A DNA stretch of 64,000 nucleotides from Saprospiraceae bacterium (GCA_016713025.1 JADJPZ010000004.1:3348001-3412000); one strand, 5' to 3'. Shown: positions 1 to 9,544, counted from the first letter of the stretch. The notes: generated from the sequence alone by a model not told the origin. Made by a program: numbers and translations.

Positions 1-762
1 CTGATGACTAAGCACGGCTGTTATGCACCATCGCAAGATCTTGTGGAGTTGTTTTTATCTTTGGCTGATAAATATGAAATGAATTTTTACTTCGGTCTGT
101 ATGACAGCGGTAAATACTGGGACACTCACGATATGTCTCACGAAATTGATATCAATCGTTTTGTTATTGACGAAGTTTGGTCACAATATGGTCATCATCC
201 ATCATTCAAAGGCTGGTATCTCAGTATGGAGATCAGCAGGAAAACCAAAGGTGCCATTGAATCCTTTTATACGCTCGGAAAACAATGTAAAGATGTCAGT
301 GGCGGTTTGCCAACCTTTATCTCACCATGGATAGATGGCAAAAAAGCGGTAATGGCTGCACAAAGTTCCTTGTCTAAAGAAAATGCTGTATCCATTACAG
401 AGCATGAAGCAGAGTGGAATGAAATTTTTTCAGGTATTCATACTGTGGTGGATGCTGTCGCCTTTCAAGATGGTCATATAGATTATGATGAGTTAGATGC
501 TTTTTTTACTGTAAACAAACAATTGGCAGATAAATATAAGATGCAATGCTGGACCAATGCTGAGTCTTTTGATAGGGATATGCCTATCAAATTTCTGCCT
601 ATCAAGTTTGATAAACTTAGGATGAAGCTGGAAGCCGCTGCTCGTTGTGGTTATGACAAAGCGATTACTTTTGAATTTTCACATTTTATGAGCCCTCAGA
701 GTGCCTATCATCAGGCAGGGCATTTGTACAATCGGTATCAGGAATGGCAAAAACATTTGTAA
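1..762 (+). CDS. DUF4434-type glycosidase-like protein, C-terminal part
   Basis: The reading frame is open to the first base of the window, so the start lies upstream and the Met at position 4 is probably internal. What remains (about 253 residues) looks like the C-terminal two thirds of a DUF4434 protein, a TIM-barrel-like family related to glycoside hydrolases and common in Bacteroidota. Recognisable stretches are YFGLYDSGKYW, FKGWYLSMEISRK, VAFQDGH, ESFDRDMP and the terminal FEFSHFMSP. The conserved Glu in YLSMEIS is where such barrels often carry an acidic active-site residue; that role is inferred. The gene ends 18 bases before a GH20-type gene on the same strand, so the two are probably co-transcribed and act on the same glycan. 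Activity and substrate cannot be read from the sequence. Confidence 0.75.
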   Translation: MMTKHGCYAPSQDLVELFLSLADKYEMNFYFGLYDSGKYWDTHDMSHEIDINRFVIDEVWSQYGHHPSFKGWYLSMEISRKTKGAIESFYTLGKQCKDVSGGLPTFISPWIDGKKAVMAAQSSLSKENAVSITEHEAEWNEIFSGIHTVVDAVAFQDGHIDYDELDAFFTVNKQLADKYKMQCWTNAESFDRDMPIKFLPIKFDKLRMKLEAAARCGYDKAITFEFSHFMSPQSAYHQAGHLYNRYQEWQKHL

Positions 763-779
763 ATAATGACCAGACTATA

Positions 780-3272
780 ATGACTATGAAATATATCAAA
801 GTTTTAATTTCAATTATCTTAATATTTGTAAATCATACGATTACATCTCAGACTCAAGCTCGCCTGATACCGAAAAAAGGTGTTTATATCAATACTGGAG
901 GTCTTGATTGGTCTTATGGGTCAGAAGTGAGTTTTTTTACACCCGACAAGAAGCACCATCATTATTACTTTACATGGTGGGAACAAGATATAGACACATC
1001 TGTAAAAGATAAAACTGTGCTCATTTTGGGCTCTGCCAATACTGCTGTGCATGGAACTTACAGCCTCAAAAACATGCTAAAAAACAAAGTTGAAACTGAA
1101 ATAAATTGCCAGTGGTTGAGTGAAGAAGACGCTGTTGGAGACATTGTTCATGTAAAGTTTTGGTTGCCTTTTTTGAAAGAATGCACATTCAGCGATGGCA
1201 ATGCTGAATTTACTATCGAAAATATCAAACAATTTAATGGGCGTCAACTGATTTTAAAAACAGGATTTGGAACATTCAAAATCACATCGTCTCACCCATT
1301 CAGTATATCAAGAAATGATCACCCTAATCCAAAAGAAAATGATTACGACAAAAGAGCACAATTTCTTCAATTGTATGAGCACAATATTCCATTAAAAAAA
1401 GGTGATAAATTAATAAGACAATTTTCCATTGAACAAATAGATCAAGACAATAAGAATACAGTCATTCATTCCCTGCAATCGACTGCATCAGAGATAGTCT
1501 ATGATGGTGAAGAAAAATTTGAAATGGAACCATCAGTTATCCTTCCAAAGCCGGAAAGTCTGACATTAAAAGAAGGATATTATACAATTCCTGCTAAGGG
1601 TGATAAAAATGCTGTCTCCGATAAGGTGGTTACTAAATTTCGGGAAATACTGGCAGCACAATGGCAAATTAGAGACAGTTATTTTCCGAACATAAAGTCA
1701 ATTCCTGATCAAAAATTTGAGGAAGAACAATATGAGTTAAATATTAACGGGAGCAATATTATTATAAAACACAAAACCCCGATAGGCCTTCAGCATGCTT
1801 TGCACACCCTTGTACAGATGACATTGCTTAAAAATGGTGAGCTGGTCATACCGCAGGCGATCGTCAGAGACAAACCGAAAATATCCTGGAGAGGAGTTCA
1901 TATGTTTACAGGTCCAACTTCTTTGGCACTGCACAAGCGGATGTTTGAAAACATATTACTCCCACTAAAAATAAACAAAACAGTCATACAATGCGAACAA
2001 GCTGAATGGACATCTCAGCCTTATATGAGAGGCGGCATCAATATTTCACTTCAGGACCTGAGTGAATCATTTTCTTTTTTCAGAAAGCATAACGTAGAGC
2101 CTATCCCGTTGATTCAAAGTCTCGGACATATGGAGTGGTTGTTCAAACACAGGTCCAACAGGCATCTCGCCATCAACCCGCTCTATCCCTATACGCTCAA
2201 TGCATTCCTGCCTGAAGCCCGACAATCAGTAAAAAAACTTTGGGATGAAACATTCAGACTACTCAAGCCCACAACAATACATATCGGATTTGATGAAATA
2301 GGAATGATAGGTTTTCATCTCCCTCGAGAAAAAGAAATTGACCTTTGGAAAATCCAAATGAAATATATGGCAGATTATGCCAAAAGCAGGAAGTCCGGTT
2401 TAATGATTTGGGGAGATATGGGTTTGGGACCAGAAGAAGGGCCTGATGCACTCAATGGCAGGACTAAGGAACGGGCCGCGCTGATCAGAAGTACCATTCG
2501 CTCAGGTACATATGTTGCTGACTGGCACTATCTGGATGATAAAAATCCTGAAGTCTACAAACCAAACCTAAAGATATGGAAGGCCAACAAAAACATACCT
2601 ATCGCATCACCATGGTTGCACCCGGACAATGTTTATGGTTTTGTACATGCCGCCATTGATCAGGATATCGGAATGCTTCAAACCACCTGGGCGGATTTCG
2701 AAAGCAGCGAACACAATATGATCATCAATATTGAACAATTCGGGGCTTATATCCTTGCAATGGATTATGCGTGGAGTGGTCGCAAAGAACTACCGGATCG
2801 GTTGCCATATCATCATATCAGAGAGTGGAATAGAAGGTTCTACAGGCAAGCATTACCTGTTACCTCTATCAAAAAGCACAAGCTGACAGGGACTTTAAAA
2901 GCTCAAGACATTTGTGCTCCAACAACCAACAGCACAGATATAGTCCATGCTCTTGCCATCAGGGAAATGGAAGTAAGAGGTTTTTCTATCATAGGGACCA
3001 CATCATGCATATTGCCATATGGGGAAGATGTTGGTTATATCCGATTTTATAAAGGTAAAAAGCTTGTCCACCAAAAAAAGCTCAGGTATGGTGTCGAGGT
3101 ACGATCTGAAAATGATCAAAGGCCGTTATTTGATCATATATCAGGGAAAGAAGAAAACAAAATGTATGATTTTATGGTCAGAAATATAGATGTGGATGAA
3201 TTAAGATTGGAAGATGTTCATCCGGGCAGTGGATTGAAAGTCAGTGAATTAACGTTGTTTTCCGATAGGTGA
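780..3272 (+). CDS. secreted glycoside hydrolase family 20-type protein (beta-N-acetylhexosaminidase-like)
   Basis: An ATG exists at 744, but it overlaps the upstream gene and puts charged residues before the signal peptide. The ATGs at 780 and 786 give a clean one (MKYIKVLISIILIFV, followed by SQTQA), so I place the start at 780. The N-terminal ~250 residues are unassigned. Next comes a GH20 accessory alpha/beta domain (around SVILPKPESLTLKEG to HALHTLVQM), then the GH20 barrel beginning ISWRGVHMF. The catalytic Asp-Glu pair is in HIGFDEIG (codons at 2292-2297), where the family usually has HIGGDE. A C-terminal region of about 150 residues has no clear assignment. Expected role is exo-cleavage of hexosamine-like sugars by substrate-assisted catalysis in the periplasm or outside the cell. 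The Gly-to-Phe change beside the catalytic Asp may alter specificity. It pairs with the upstream DUF4434 gene. Confidence 0.8.
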   Translation: MTMKYIKVLISIILIFVNHTITSQTQARLIPKKGVYINTGGLDWSYGSEVSFFTPDKKHHHYYFTWWEQDIDTSVKDKTVLILGSANTAVHGTYSLKNMLKNKVETEINCQWLSEEDAVGDIVHVKFWLPFLKECTFSDGNAEFTIENIKQFNGRQLILKTGFGTFKITSSHPFSISRNDHPNPKENDYDKRAQFLQLYEHNIPLKKGDKLIRQFSIEQIDQDNKNTVIHSLQSTASEIVYDGEEKFEMEPSVILPKPESLTLKEGYYTIPAKGDKNAVSDKVVTKFREILAAQWQIRDSYFPNIKSIPDQKFEEEQYELNINGSNIIIKHKTPIGLQHALHTLVQMTLLKNGELVIPQAIVRDKPKISWRGVHMFTGPTSLALHKRMFENILLPLKINKTVIQCEQAEWTSQPYMRGGINISLQDLSESFSFFRKHNVEPIPLIQSLGHMEWLFKHRSNRHLAINPLYPYTLNAFLPEARQSVKKLWDETFRLLKPTTIHIGFDEIGMIGFHLPREKEIDLWKIQMKYMADYAKSRKSGLMIWGDMGLGPEEGPDALNGRTKERAALIRSTIRSGTYVADWHYLDDKNPEVYKPNLKIWKANKNIPIASPWLHPDNVYGFVHAAIDQDIGMLQTTWADFESSEHNMIINIEQFGAYILAMDYAWSGRKELPDRLPYHHIREWNRRFYRQALPVTSIKKHKLTGTLKAQDICAPTTNSTDIVHALAIREMEVRGFSIIGTTSCILPYGEDVGYIRFYKGKKLVHQKKLRYGVEVRSENDQRPLFDHISGKEENKMYDFMVRNIDVDELRLEDVHPGSGLKVSELTLFSDR

Positions 3273-3387
3273 GGCTGTAAACAATTTGTGAAAGAATGAC
3301 AGCAAAGAAATAAACCTGATACAAATTATCATTAAAGATAAATGAGGCTTTTTCAATTTAAGTATGAGTTGAAATCAAAAACGTCTG

Positions 3388-3395
3388 TATCTTTG
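3388..3395 (+). promoter_or_regulatory. promoter-like -7 box TATCTTTG
   Basis: TATCTTTG matches the Bacteroidota -7 consensus TAnnTTTG. A TTG lies at 3369-3371, 16 bases upstream, close to the expected -33 spacing. It sits about 300 bases before the crotonase gene, with a repeat in between, so it could drive that gene or be chance. Confidence 0.3.
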
Positions 3396-3455
3396 CATTG
3401 GGAAAATAAAAGCTTGTCCTAAATGCCTGACGCTGTCAAAGTTTAACTTCATTTT

Positions 3456-3514
3456 AGAGTATGTTTAAACTTTATTATTGGGTTCCAAGTGACAAATTTT
3501 AATTTAGACATACT
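3456..3514. repeat. short copy of the AGAGTATGTTTAAA inverted-repeat family
   Basis: This 59-base copy begins AGAGTATGTTTAAAC and ends with the imperfect inverse TTTAGACATACTT, enclosing the arm text GGGTTCCAAGTGACAAATTT. Larger relatives lie at 42384-42742 and 46468-46728. The surrounding gap (3273-3697) holds no other gene. Confidence 0.6.
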
Positions 3515-3697
3515 TAATAAAAGGATATCCTAACACACAGACTTTGAAAATATCGATTACGACACTAAAACGGTTTATATGATCGGACGAATATTTGTGT
3601 GTGGTGATATACATCAAATACGCAATTATTTTAAAATCATTTTAACCTATCTTTTATAAAAATACTAACCTAGTTCACAATAAACATATCCTAATCT

Positions 3698-4504
3698 ATG
3701 TCCAATATCCTATTTACTACCGAAAATAAAATAGCCCACGTCTCACTTCATCGCCCTGAAAAAACCAACGCTCTCAATGCATCTACATGGCAAGAACTCG
3801 AATCCATATTTCGCGAGATAAGTGAAAATGACGGGGTACGTGTGATCATACTTTCAGGTGGAGAAAGCAAACATTTTTGCGCAGGTATAGATCTGGAAAT
3901 GCTGATGTCTATCTCCACAAGTGATATAAACTGCGAAGGTAGGCGCAGGGAACAAATCAGAAAATTTGTATTGCAGCTACAGGCTCCTATTAATGCTATC
4001 GAGTCGTGTACAAAACCTGTTATAGCAGCTATCCATGGAGGCTGCATAGGTGCAGGTGTAGATATAGTGACAGCATGTGATATGAGATATTGTACAGATG
4101 AAGCCTACTTTACAGTCAAAGAAATGGACATGGGTATGGTTGCAGACCTGGGCACCTTGCAGCGCCTGCCCAAAATCATACCTGAAGGTATAGCCAGAGA
4201 AATGGCATATACCGGACGTAATATGTATGGACAAGAAGCGGAAAAGCTAGCTCTGGTCAATAGATCATATGAAAATAAAGAAGTCATGATGACTGAGGTG
4301 ATGAATATAGCTGAAATGATGGCCCAAAAATCACCATTATCAATTCGTGGTACAAAAAACATCCTCTTGCATACCCGAGATCACAGTGTACAGGATGGTC
4401 TGCAATATATTGCTGCGTGGAATGCCGGCATGCTTCTCTCTGACGATCTGCAAGAAGCCTTTATGGCAAAAATGCAAAAAAGACCTGCCATATACAAAGA
4501 TTAG
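3698..4504 (+). CDS. enoyl-CoA hydratase/isomerase, dienoyl-CoA isomerase (ECH1) type
   Basis: The 268-residue crotonase-fold protein has the oxyanion-hole segments FCAGIDL and IHGGCIGAG. Three acidic residues at D122 (GVDIVTACD), E142 (VKEMD) and D150 (MVADLGTLQRLP) have spacings of 20 and 8. These match Asp176, Glu196 and Asp204 of rat delta(3,5)-delta(2,4)-dienoyl-CoA isomerase. The expected reaction is isomerisation of 3,5-dienoyl-CoA during beta-oxidation of odd-position unsaturated fatty acids, in the cytoplasm. It stands alone and is convergent with the OmpA gene. An acyl-CoA synthetase (14190-16013) and a 3-hydroxyacyl-CoA dehydrogenase (34863-36014) elsewhere in the window are compatible with fatty-acid use. 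A plain hydratase is less likely given these residues. Confidence 0.85.
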   Translation: MSNILFTTENKIAHVSLHRPEKTNALNASTWQELESIFREISENDGVRVIILSGGESKHFCAGIDLEMLMSISTSDINCEGRRREQIRKFVLQLQAPINAIESCTKPVIAAIHGGCIGAGVDIVTACDMRYCTDEAYFTVKEMDMGMVADLGTLQRLPKIIPEGIAREMAYTGRNMYGQEAEKLALVNRSYENKEVMMTEVMNIAEMMAQKSPLSIRGTKNILLHTRDHSVQDGLQYIAAWNAGMLLSDDLQEAFMAKMQKRPAIYKD

Positions 4505-4583
4505 GAAAAAAATAGCACCAAGATATTAAGTTTAAGCATCGTGACTTGAAACTCAGGTTGTCAGATTAGAACAGTAGTAAGTC

Positions 4584-6353
4584 TCATCTTGATGAGGTGC
4601 TTGCCAATATCTTTATCTCCACCCTTCGATTTTTACTTTTGTTTTGTTCAGTGTCATTGGGTGCCAGAGGTTTTGTATCGCCATAACCCAGAGCAGTAAC
4701 CCTATATGCCGGTATACCTTTTTCCAACAATATCTTTTTGATCGCAATAGCTCTGTCTTGTGACAATTTTATCAGTGCATTTTTTTCACCGACATTGTCT
4801 GTATGACCTGCGATACTTATGTTCATTGATGGGTTAGCTGTGAGCAAGCCTGCAAGTTTCAGAACTTCCGGATAAGATTCTTTCAACAGTTCTGGTTTGG
4901 TTCTTTCAAAGTATATATTATGAACGATGATATCTTCCACTATTTTTAGTGGCATATCATCTCTATTTTCAACGTCCTCCTTGATGCTTCCTGCAGGTTT
5001 TGAAGTTTCTTTGACTAAATGTTCCGGTTTTGCTTCCCATCTTTGCTCAATATCCGTCCTTTTTATTATTAATTTCTGTTGTGGGATAAGAATAAGCTCT
5101 ATATCTATCACATTTTTCCCATTTTCGATTAAATATTGCGGATCAATGATGACTTCTTCACTTTGAAGTTCTCTGTTGGCAGCTTGAAATACCATTGCTT
5201 TATTCTCAAAAAATTTGTATTTACATATTCCGTTTTTAGAATAAAAAGTGTTTGATTTTATATTATTGTAGGCTGGACCCCATGATATTTCTGCGGGATG
5301 ATTTTTTCCTGTTTCCTGATGTATCACTTTGATATTTACTGTGATGGGAATAGTAATTTTGGAACGCTTGAGTTTGGCCTTGAAGATATCACTGCTACCA
5401 TTTCTATTGGAAGTAAAAAATATGGTATTATCATCATTCATCAAGTGCGGATGAGCATCGTCATACTCACTGTTCAAAGGTGGATCCAGCTTATTAGGTC
5501 TCGACCAGTTTGTATATGTCAAATCCAACCTTTCAGAAACATAAATATCAGTACCCCCATATCCATCAGTTCTGTCTGAAGCAAAGTATAGTTTTTTCAT
5601 ATCATGGGACAACATAGGTGTTGATTCCCGGTATTCAGAATTGATAGATGGACCCAGATGAACAGGGCTAGTATATCTGCCATCCGAAATTCGGAAAGCT
5701 ACAAATAAATCCATATTTCTGGTGCTGCCGCCTTTCATAGCAAGTATGAGGATGGTTGAGTCTCTGCTTGCTGTAAGATTGATTTCTGAAGATATCTGAT
5801 TAAAACCCGCGATGTGCAAGAGTCGGGGAAATGTAAAAGACTCCCCGTCAAATTCTGACACAGAAAAACCTTTTTCTATTCCTCCTTCAGGAAAAAACTG
5901 ATTGATAATCAAAAAACTATTGGATGTTCCGAAGTTGGAACAAATACTATTAGGGAGCACATCATTGATTGGGTATGATGGGTGGAATATGCCGTAAGGT
6001 TGACCATTATTAAGTCTTGTATACCATATATCCTGATTGTATCCTGATGATAGAGGGTCAGGGATATATTCAGAGGCAATTTGCGAATATACCATCCTGA
6101 GTGATTCACTATACTCTTTTTTTGATGCAATATTGTAAAGGTTGATACCATCTATGATCAGTGTTTTATTACAATCCGGATCAGCATTTCTCGTAAAAAA
6201 AAGCAATTTTTCATCGTATGAAACAACAGGACAAATTTCATCTAAAGAATCAGTATTGATAGGTTCAGGCAGCCTTTCAATGCTGTGTTGGGCATAAACT
6301 AATTGTCCATAAACCAAAAGCAATGCGGTGGTATACAATATTCTAAAAAACAC
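4584..6353 (-). CDS. OmpA-family outer-membrane protein with PD40 repeats
   Basis: The 589-residue protein starts with a signal peptide (MFFRILYTTALLLVYG, then QLVYAQ). It continues with WD40-like PD40 beta-propeller repeats (for example LYFASDRTDGYGGTDIYVS and IFFTSNRNGSSDIF). A short carboxypeptidase-regulatory-like beta domain follows, and it ends in an OmpA C-terminal domain (IAGHTDNVGEKNALIKLSQ, then GYGDTKPLAPN and NRRVEIKI). The OmpA domain is expected to bind peptidoglycan and the propeller to contact partners in the periplasm. In Bacteroidota this architecture is often linked to T9SS or gliding machinery (PorE-like), but nothing adjacent confirms that. A promoter box lies 32 bases upstream. 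Confidence 0.9.
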   Translation of the reverse strand: MFFRILYTTALLLVYGQLVYAQHSIERLPEPINTDSLDEICPVVSYDEKLLFFTRNADPDCNKTLIIDGINLYNIASKKEYSESLRMVYSQIASEYIPDPLSSGYNQDIWYTRLNNGQPYGIFHPSYPINDVLPNSICSNFGTSNSFLIINQFFPEGGIEKGFSVSEFDGESFTFPRLLHIAGFNQISSEINLTASRDSTILILAMKGGSTRNMDLFVAFRISDGRYTSPVHLGPSINSEYRESTPMLSHDMKKLYFASDRTDGYGGTDIYVSERLDLTYTNWSRPNKLDPPLNSEYDDAHPHLMNDDNTIFFTSNRNGSSDIFKAKLKRSKITIPITVNIKVIHQETGKNHPAEISWGPAYNNIKSNTFYSKNGICKYKFFENKAMVFQAANRELQSEEVIIDPQYLIENGKNVIDIELILIPQQKLIIKRTDIEQRWEAKPEHLVKETSKPAGSIKEDVENRDDMPLKIVEDIIVHNIYFERTKPELLKESYPEVLKLAGLLTANPSMNISIAGHTDNVGEKNALIKLSQDRAIAIKKILLEKGIPAYRVTALGYGDTKPLAPNDTEQNKSKNRRVEIKILASTSSR

Positions 6354-6384
6354 TTAAATTCTATTTTAAGAACAATAAATCATG

Positions 6385-6392
6385 CAAATATA
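6385..6392 (-). promoter_or_regulatory. -7 box TATATTTG for the OmpA gene
   Basis: Read on the minus strand the site is TATATTTG, a perfect TAnnTTTG match, 32 bases before the start codon at 6353. A TTG-type -33 element is seen at 6418-6420, with slightly long spacing (25 bases). Confidence 0.5.
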
Positions 6393-6586
6393 TACATTAA
6401 AAATATATAATATGTCACAATACTTCGATAATTTTTAAATATAATTTTTAAATTAAAATATATATGTAAAAAATAAATGTATAAATTAGTTATTGTGCCA
6501 TTTTTAATCACCATCTCTAACAATAATGGATGTTATTAATTTCACAAGATTCACTAATAAATACACACATTTTGCATTATTTTTTG

Positions 6587-6594
6587 TATATTTG
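6587..6594 (+). promoter_or_regulatory. -7 box TATATTTG for the PKD-repeat gene
   Basis: TATATTTG matches the Bacteroidota -7 consensus and would give a leader of about 80 bases before the ATG at 6680. A TTTG at 6571 is too close to be a standard -33 element. Together with the box at 6385 it makes this 326-base gap a divergent promoter region; the rest of the gap is A/T-rich and otherwise featureless. Confidence 0.4.
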
Positions 6595-6679
6595 TTGAAT
6601 ATTTAATAAATAATTTGTAGGAGTCGGGAGCGTTTTGCTCTGTTTAGCATTCTATACTAATAATTAAATCAATGAAATC

Positions 6680-7429
6680 ATGAACATCCATTTTAAACAA
6701 ATCATCAGGTCGTCTTCCAAAGTATTTCTATTAGTATTATTAGCATCAAGTATTTATAGTCAGGATTGTGGTCAGGCTGACTTTTTGTACACCATTCAGG
6801 GAAATATTGTAAAACTGACGGGAAAATCATCTTTAAGTGATAGTGCCAAATACTATTGGACCTTCGGCAATGGAAAATCTGAAGATGGCAGAGAAGTAAA
6901 AGCAGAATACCAAAAAAGCGGAGAATATGAAATCTGCCTTAAAGTGAAAAGTGGCAATTGTTCGCTTGTAAAGTGTAAAACTATAAAAATCAATGCTTTC
7001 CCCGGAGACTCCTGTGGTTTATCTATAATTTATGAACATAGGACTGAAGGCCTCACTGGTATCTTTCAGGCTAAAACCAACATTGACAATACAAAATTCC
7101 TTTGGTTTGTAGCAGGTAGCAATAGGCAATTTGAAGGCCGCGAAGTAAAAATCCCATTTGAAAAAGCCGGCATCTATGAGGTCTGTGTCAAGGCTTACTC
7201 CGGAAATTGCGAAGTTAAAGAATGTAAAAGAGTAGAGATAGGCGCTACCTGCAATCTTGGAGCTGACTTCACTTATTCAACAGATAGCTCAGGTATAGTA
7301 AAAGTAGTCGGGAAATCAGCACTTGGGGATACTGCCAAATACTATTGGACGTTTGGCAATGGAACATCTGCTGATGGCAAAGAAGCAAAAATCAATACGA
7401 AAAATCAGGAGAATATCAGATCTGCCTGA
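6680..7429 (+). CDS. secreted PKD-repeat protein, N-terminal part (frameshifted)
   Basis: This is the first 249 residues of a protein that continues in another frame from about 7392 to 9522. A signal peptide (MNIHFKQIIRSSSKVFLLVL, then LASSIYSQ) is followed by alternating PKD-like domains. One type has the core KYYWTFGNG; the second has FLWFVAGSN and YEVCVKAYSGNCE. Cysteines recur at the domain edges and may form disulfides. The last residues (after TSADGKEAK) are out-of-frame readthrough. The cause is a five-A run at 7387-7391, where the next copy of the same 510-base repeat has six A at 7896-7901. Without the deletion the gene would encode 947 residues. Its expected place is the cell surface, exported by Sec and T9SS. 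Confidence 0.85.
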   Translation: MNIHFKQIIRSSSKVFLLVLLASSIYSQDCGQADFLYTIQGNIVKLTGKSSLSDSAKYYWTFGNGKSEDGREVKAEYQKSGEYEICLKVKSGNCSLVKCKTIKINAFPGDSCGLSIIYEHRTEGLTGIFQAKTNIDNTKFLWFVAGSNRQFEGREVKIPFEKAGIYEVCVKAYSGNCEVKECKRVEIGATCNLGADFTYSTDSSGIVKVVGKSALGDTAKYYWTFGNGTSADGKEAKINTKNQENIRSA

Positions 7430-8259
7430 AAGTGTTGAAACCTGCAATTACAGCTTCCGGAGTTCAGTCCTGTACTCAGGCTGTATGCAAAACTGTAAAA
7501 GTCATCGTCAAAGCTGCACCTTGTAATCTGAAAGTGGAAACTGAAAGTAAAACCGAAGGCCTCACTGGTATCTTTCAGGCTAAAACCAACATTGACAATA
7601 CAAAATTCCTTTGGTTTGTAGCAGGTAGCAATAGGCAATTTGAAGGCCGCGAAGTAAAAATCCAATTTGAAAAAGCTGGCATCTATGAGGTCTGTGTCAA
7701 GGCTTTCTCCGGCAATTGCGAAGCAAAATTATGTAAAAGAGTTGAAATAGGCGCTACCTGCAATCTTGGAGCTGACTTCACTTATTCAACAGATAGCTCA
7801 GGTATAGTAAAAGTAGTCGGGAAATCAGCACTTGGGGATACTGCCAAATACTATTGGACGTTTGGCAATGGAACATCTGCTGATGACAAAGAAGCAAAAA
7901 ATCAATACGAAAAATCAGGAGAATATCAGATCTGCCTGAAAGTGTTGAAACCTGCAATTACAGCTTCCGGAGTTCAGTCCTGTACTCAGGCTGTATGCAA
8001 AACTGTAAAAGTCATCGTCAAAGCTGCACCTTGTAATCTGAAAGTGGAAACTGAAAGTAAAACCGAAGGCCTCACAGGTATCTTTCAGGCTAAAACCAAC
8101 ATTGACAATACAAAATTCCTTTGGTTTGTCGCAGGTAGTAATAAACAATTTGAAGGCCGCGAAATAAAGATCCCATTTGAAAAAGCGGGCATCTATGAGG
8201 TCTGCGTCAAGGCTTACTCCGGAAATTGCGAAGTTAAAGAATGTAAAAGAGTAGAGATA
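7241..8259 (+). repeat. tandem duplication of a 510-base unit inside the PKD gene
   Basis: Two almost identical units (7241-7749 and 7750-8259) each encode one PKD domain of each type. A third, shorter match runs on to about 8390. The near identity at DNA level suggests recent duplication or gene conversion. Confidence 0.85.
7387..7391 (+). other. one-base deletion (A5 versus A6) splitting the PKD gene
   Basis: The landmark GGCGCTACCTG occurs at 7241, 7750 and 8260. The first interval is 509 bases and the second 510 (exactly 170 codons), so one base is missing in the first copy. Side-by-side reading places it in the A-run after GAAGC. Restoring it joins both reading frames. Confidence 0.9.
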
Positions 8260-9522
8260 GGCGCTACCTGCAATCTTGGAGCTGACTTCACTTATTCAAC
8301 AGATAGCTCAGGTATAGTAAAAGTAGTCGGGAAATCAGCACTTGTGGATACTGCCAAATACTATTGGACGTTTGGCAATGGAACATCCGCTGAAGGAAAG
8401 GAAGCTAAAATTCAGTACGAAAAAACAGGTGAATATCAGATCTGCCTCAAAGTGTACAAATTAAGCCCTGTCTCCAGTATTCAGCCATGCATTCAGTCAG
8501 TATGTAAAACTGTAAAAGTTTTTGTCAAAACCCCTTCTTGTAATCTGATAATTGAAACAGAAAACAAAATCGATGGCTTTACAGGTATTTTCCAGGCTAA
8601 AAGCAATGCAGACAATACTAAATATACATGGTATGTACCGAGTCAGAATAAAAAATATGAAGGTCGCGAAGTTAAGATACCATTTGAAAAGCCAGGTATA
8701 TATGAAGTTTGTGTCATTGGTTATGCGGGCATCTGCGAAGTGAAAGTTTGTAAACGTATCGAAATTCTTAATACTGCCGGAGCATGTAATCTCGGTGCTG
8801 AATTTAATTATGAGGTAGAGAAAGATGTATTAAGAGCTAAAGCCAGTTCCCATGGAAGTGGTAATGTAAAATATTACTGGACATTTGGCAATGGTATTTC
8901 TGTTGAAGGAAAGGATGCTACCTTTAAGTTTGACAAACCGGGAGACTATCAGTTATGTCTTAAAGTGACCCGATCTTCAGCATCCAATGCAATAGATTCA
9001 ACCAGCTGCACTCAAACTGTATGCAAAAAAATAAATATAACAAATCAAACAGAATGTAAACTTTCACCTGACTTCACCTACAAATCTGAAGGAAATACAG
9101 TGATATTCAGTGGTAAATCAAGTGATGAAAAAGCAAAGTATTACTGGTATGCCAGGGATATAAAAATGGAACTCACAGGAAAAGATGTAAGATTCCAGTT
9201 TGAAAAAGCAGCATCATATGAGGTATGTATGATCGTAGTCAATGGAGCCGAAACATGTAAAGATCAGATCTGTAAAAAAATATCTGTAGGCAACAGGATC
9301 AATGTTTTTCCAAATCCAACAGCCAATGTCCTCAATATAGCTGTAGATGAAGATATCAGTAGAGTGACTATCTATGATCAGTTTAAGAGAGTGGTACATT
9401 CAGGCAATCTTTATGATTCTTATGGCAATATTGATATCACACATCTCAATAGTGGATTGTATACAGTCACAGTTCAGCTTGAAAATGGAGAATTGATGGC
9501 AAAGAAATTTTATAAACAGTAG
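7432..9522 (+). CDS. PKD-repeat protein, C-terminal part with T9SS sorting domain
   Basis: This frame carries the rest of the gene begun at 6680. The GTG at 7432 is not a real start; in-frame coding resumes just after the A-run at 7387-7391. It holds further PKD-like domains, about ten in the whole protein, arranged as alternating KYYWTFGNG and FLWFVAGSN types and ending with two of the first type. The last ~75 residues form a type A T9SS C-terminal domain (INVFPNPTANVLNIAVD through GLYTVTVQLENG to KKFYKQ). That domain predicts passage across the outer membrane and surface attachment or release. PKD and Ig-like arrays usually act as stalks or adhesive modules; no catalytic domain is present. 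If the frameshift is real, no product carries both signal peptide and sorting domain. Confidence 0.85.
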   Translation: MLKPAITASGVQSCTQAVCKTVKVIVKAAPCNLKVETESKTEGLTGIFQAKTNIDNTKFLWFVAGSNRQFEGREVKIQFEKAGIYEVCVKAFSGNCEAKLCKRVEIGATCNLGADFTYSTDSSGIVKVVGKSALGDTAKYYWTFGNGTSADDKEAKNQYEKSGEYQICLKVLKPAITASGVQSCTQAVCKTVKVIVKAAPCNLKVETESKTEGLTGIFQAKTNIDNTKFLWFVAGSNKQFEGREIKIPFEKAGIYEVCVKAYSGNCEVKECKRVEIGATCNLGADFTYSTDSSGIVKVVGKSALVDTAKYYWTFGNGTSAEGKEAKIQYEKTGEYQICLKVYKLSPVSSIQPCIQSVCKTVKVFVKTPSCNLIIETENKIDGFTGIFQAKSNADNTKYTWYVPSQNKKYEGREVKIPFEKPGIYEVCVIGYAGICEVKVCKRIEILNTAGACNLGAEFNYEVEKDVLRAKASSHGSGNVKYYWTFGNGISVEGKDATFKFDKPGDYQLCLKVTRSSASNAIDSTSCTQTVCKKINITNQTECKLSPDFTYKSEGNTVIFSGKSSDEKAKYYWYARDIKMELTGKDVRFQFEKAASYEVCMIVVNGAETCKDQICKKISVGNRINVFPNPTANVLNIAVDEDISRVTIYDQFKRVVHSGNLYDSYGNIDITHLNSGLYTVTVQLENGELMAKKFYKQ

Positions 9523-9544
9523 TTTTATAAAACATTGTCTCAAC

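Noticed and set aside
7432..9522. Second PKD frame as an independent gene starting at GTG 7432
   Set aside because: No signal peptide or promoter; it starts in mid-domain, and the 509/510-base comparison shows it is the continuation of the upstream frame.
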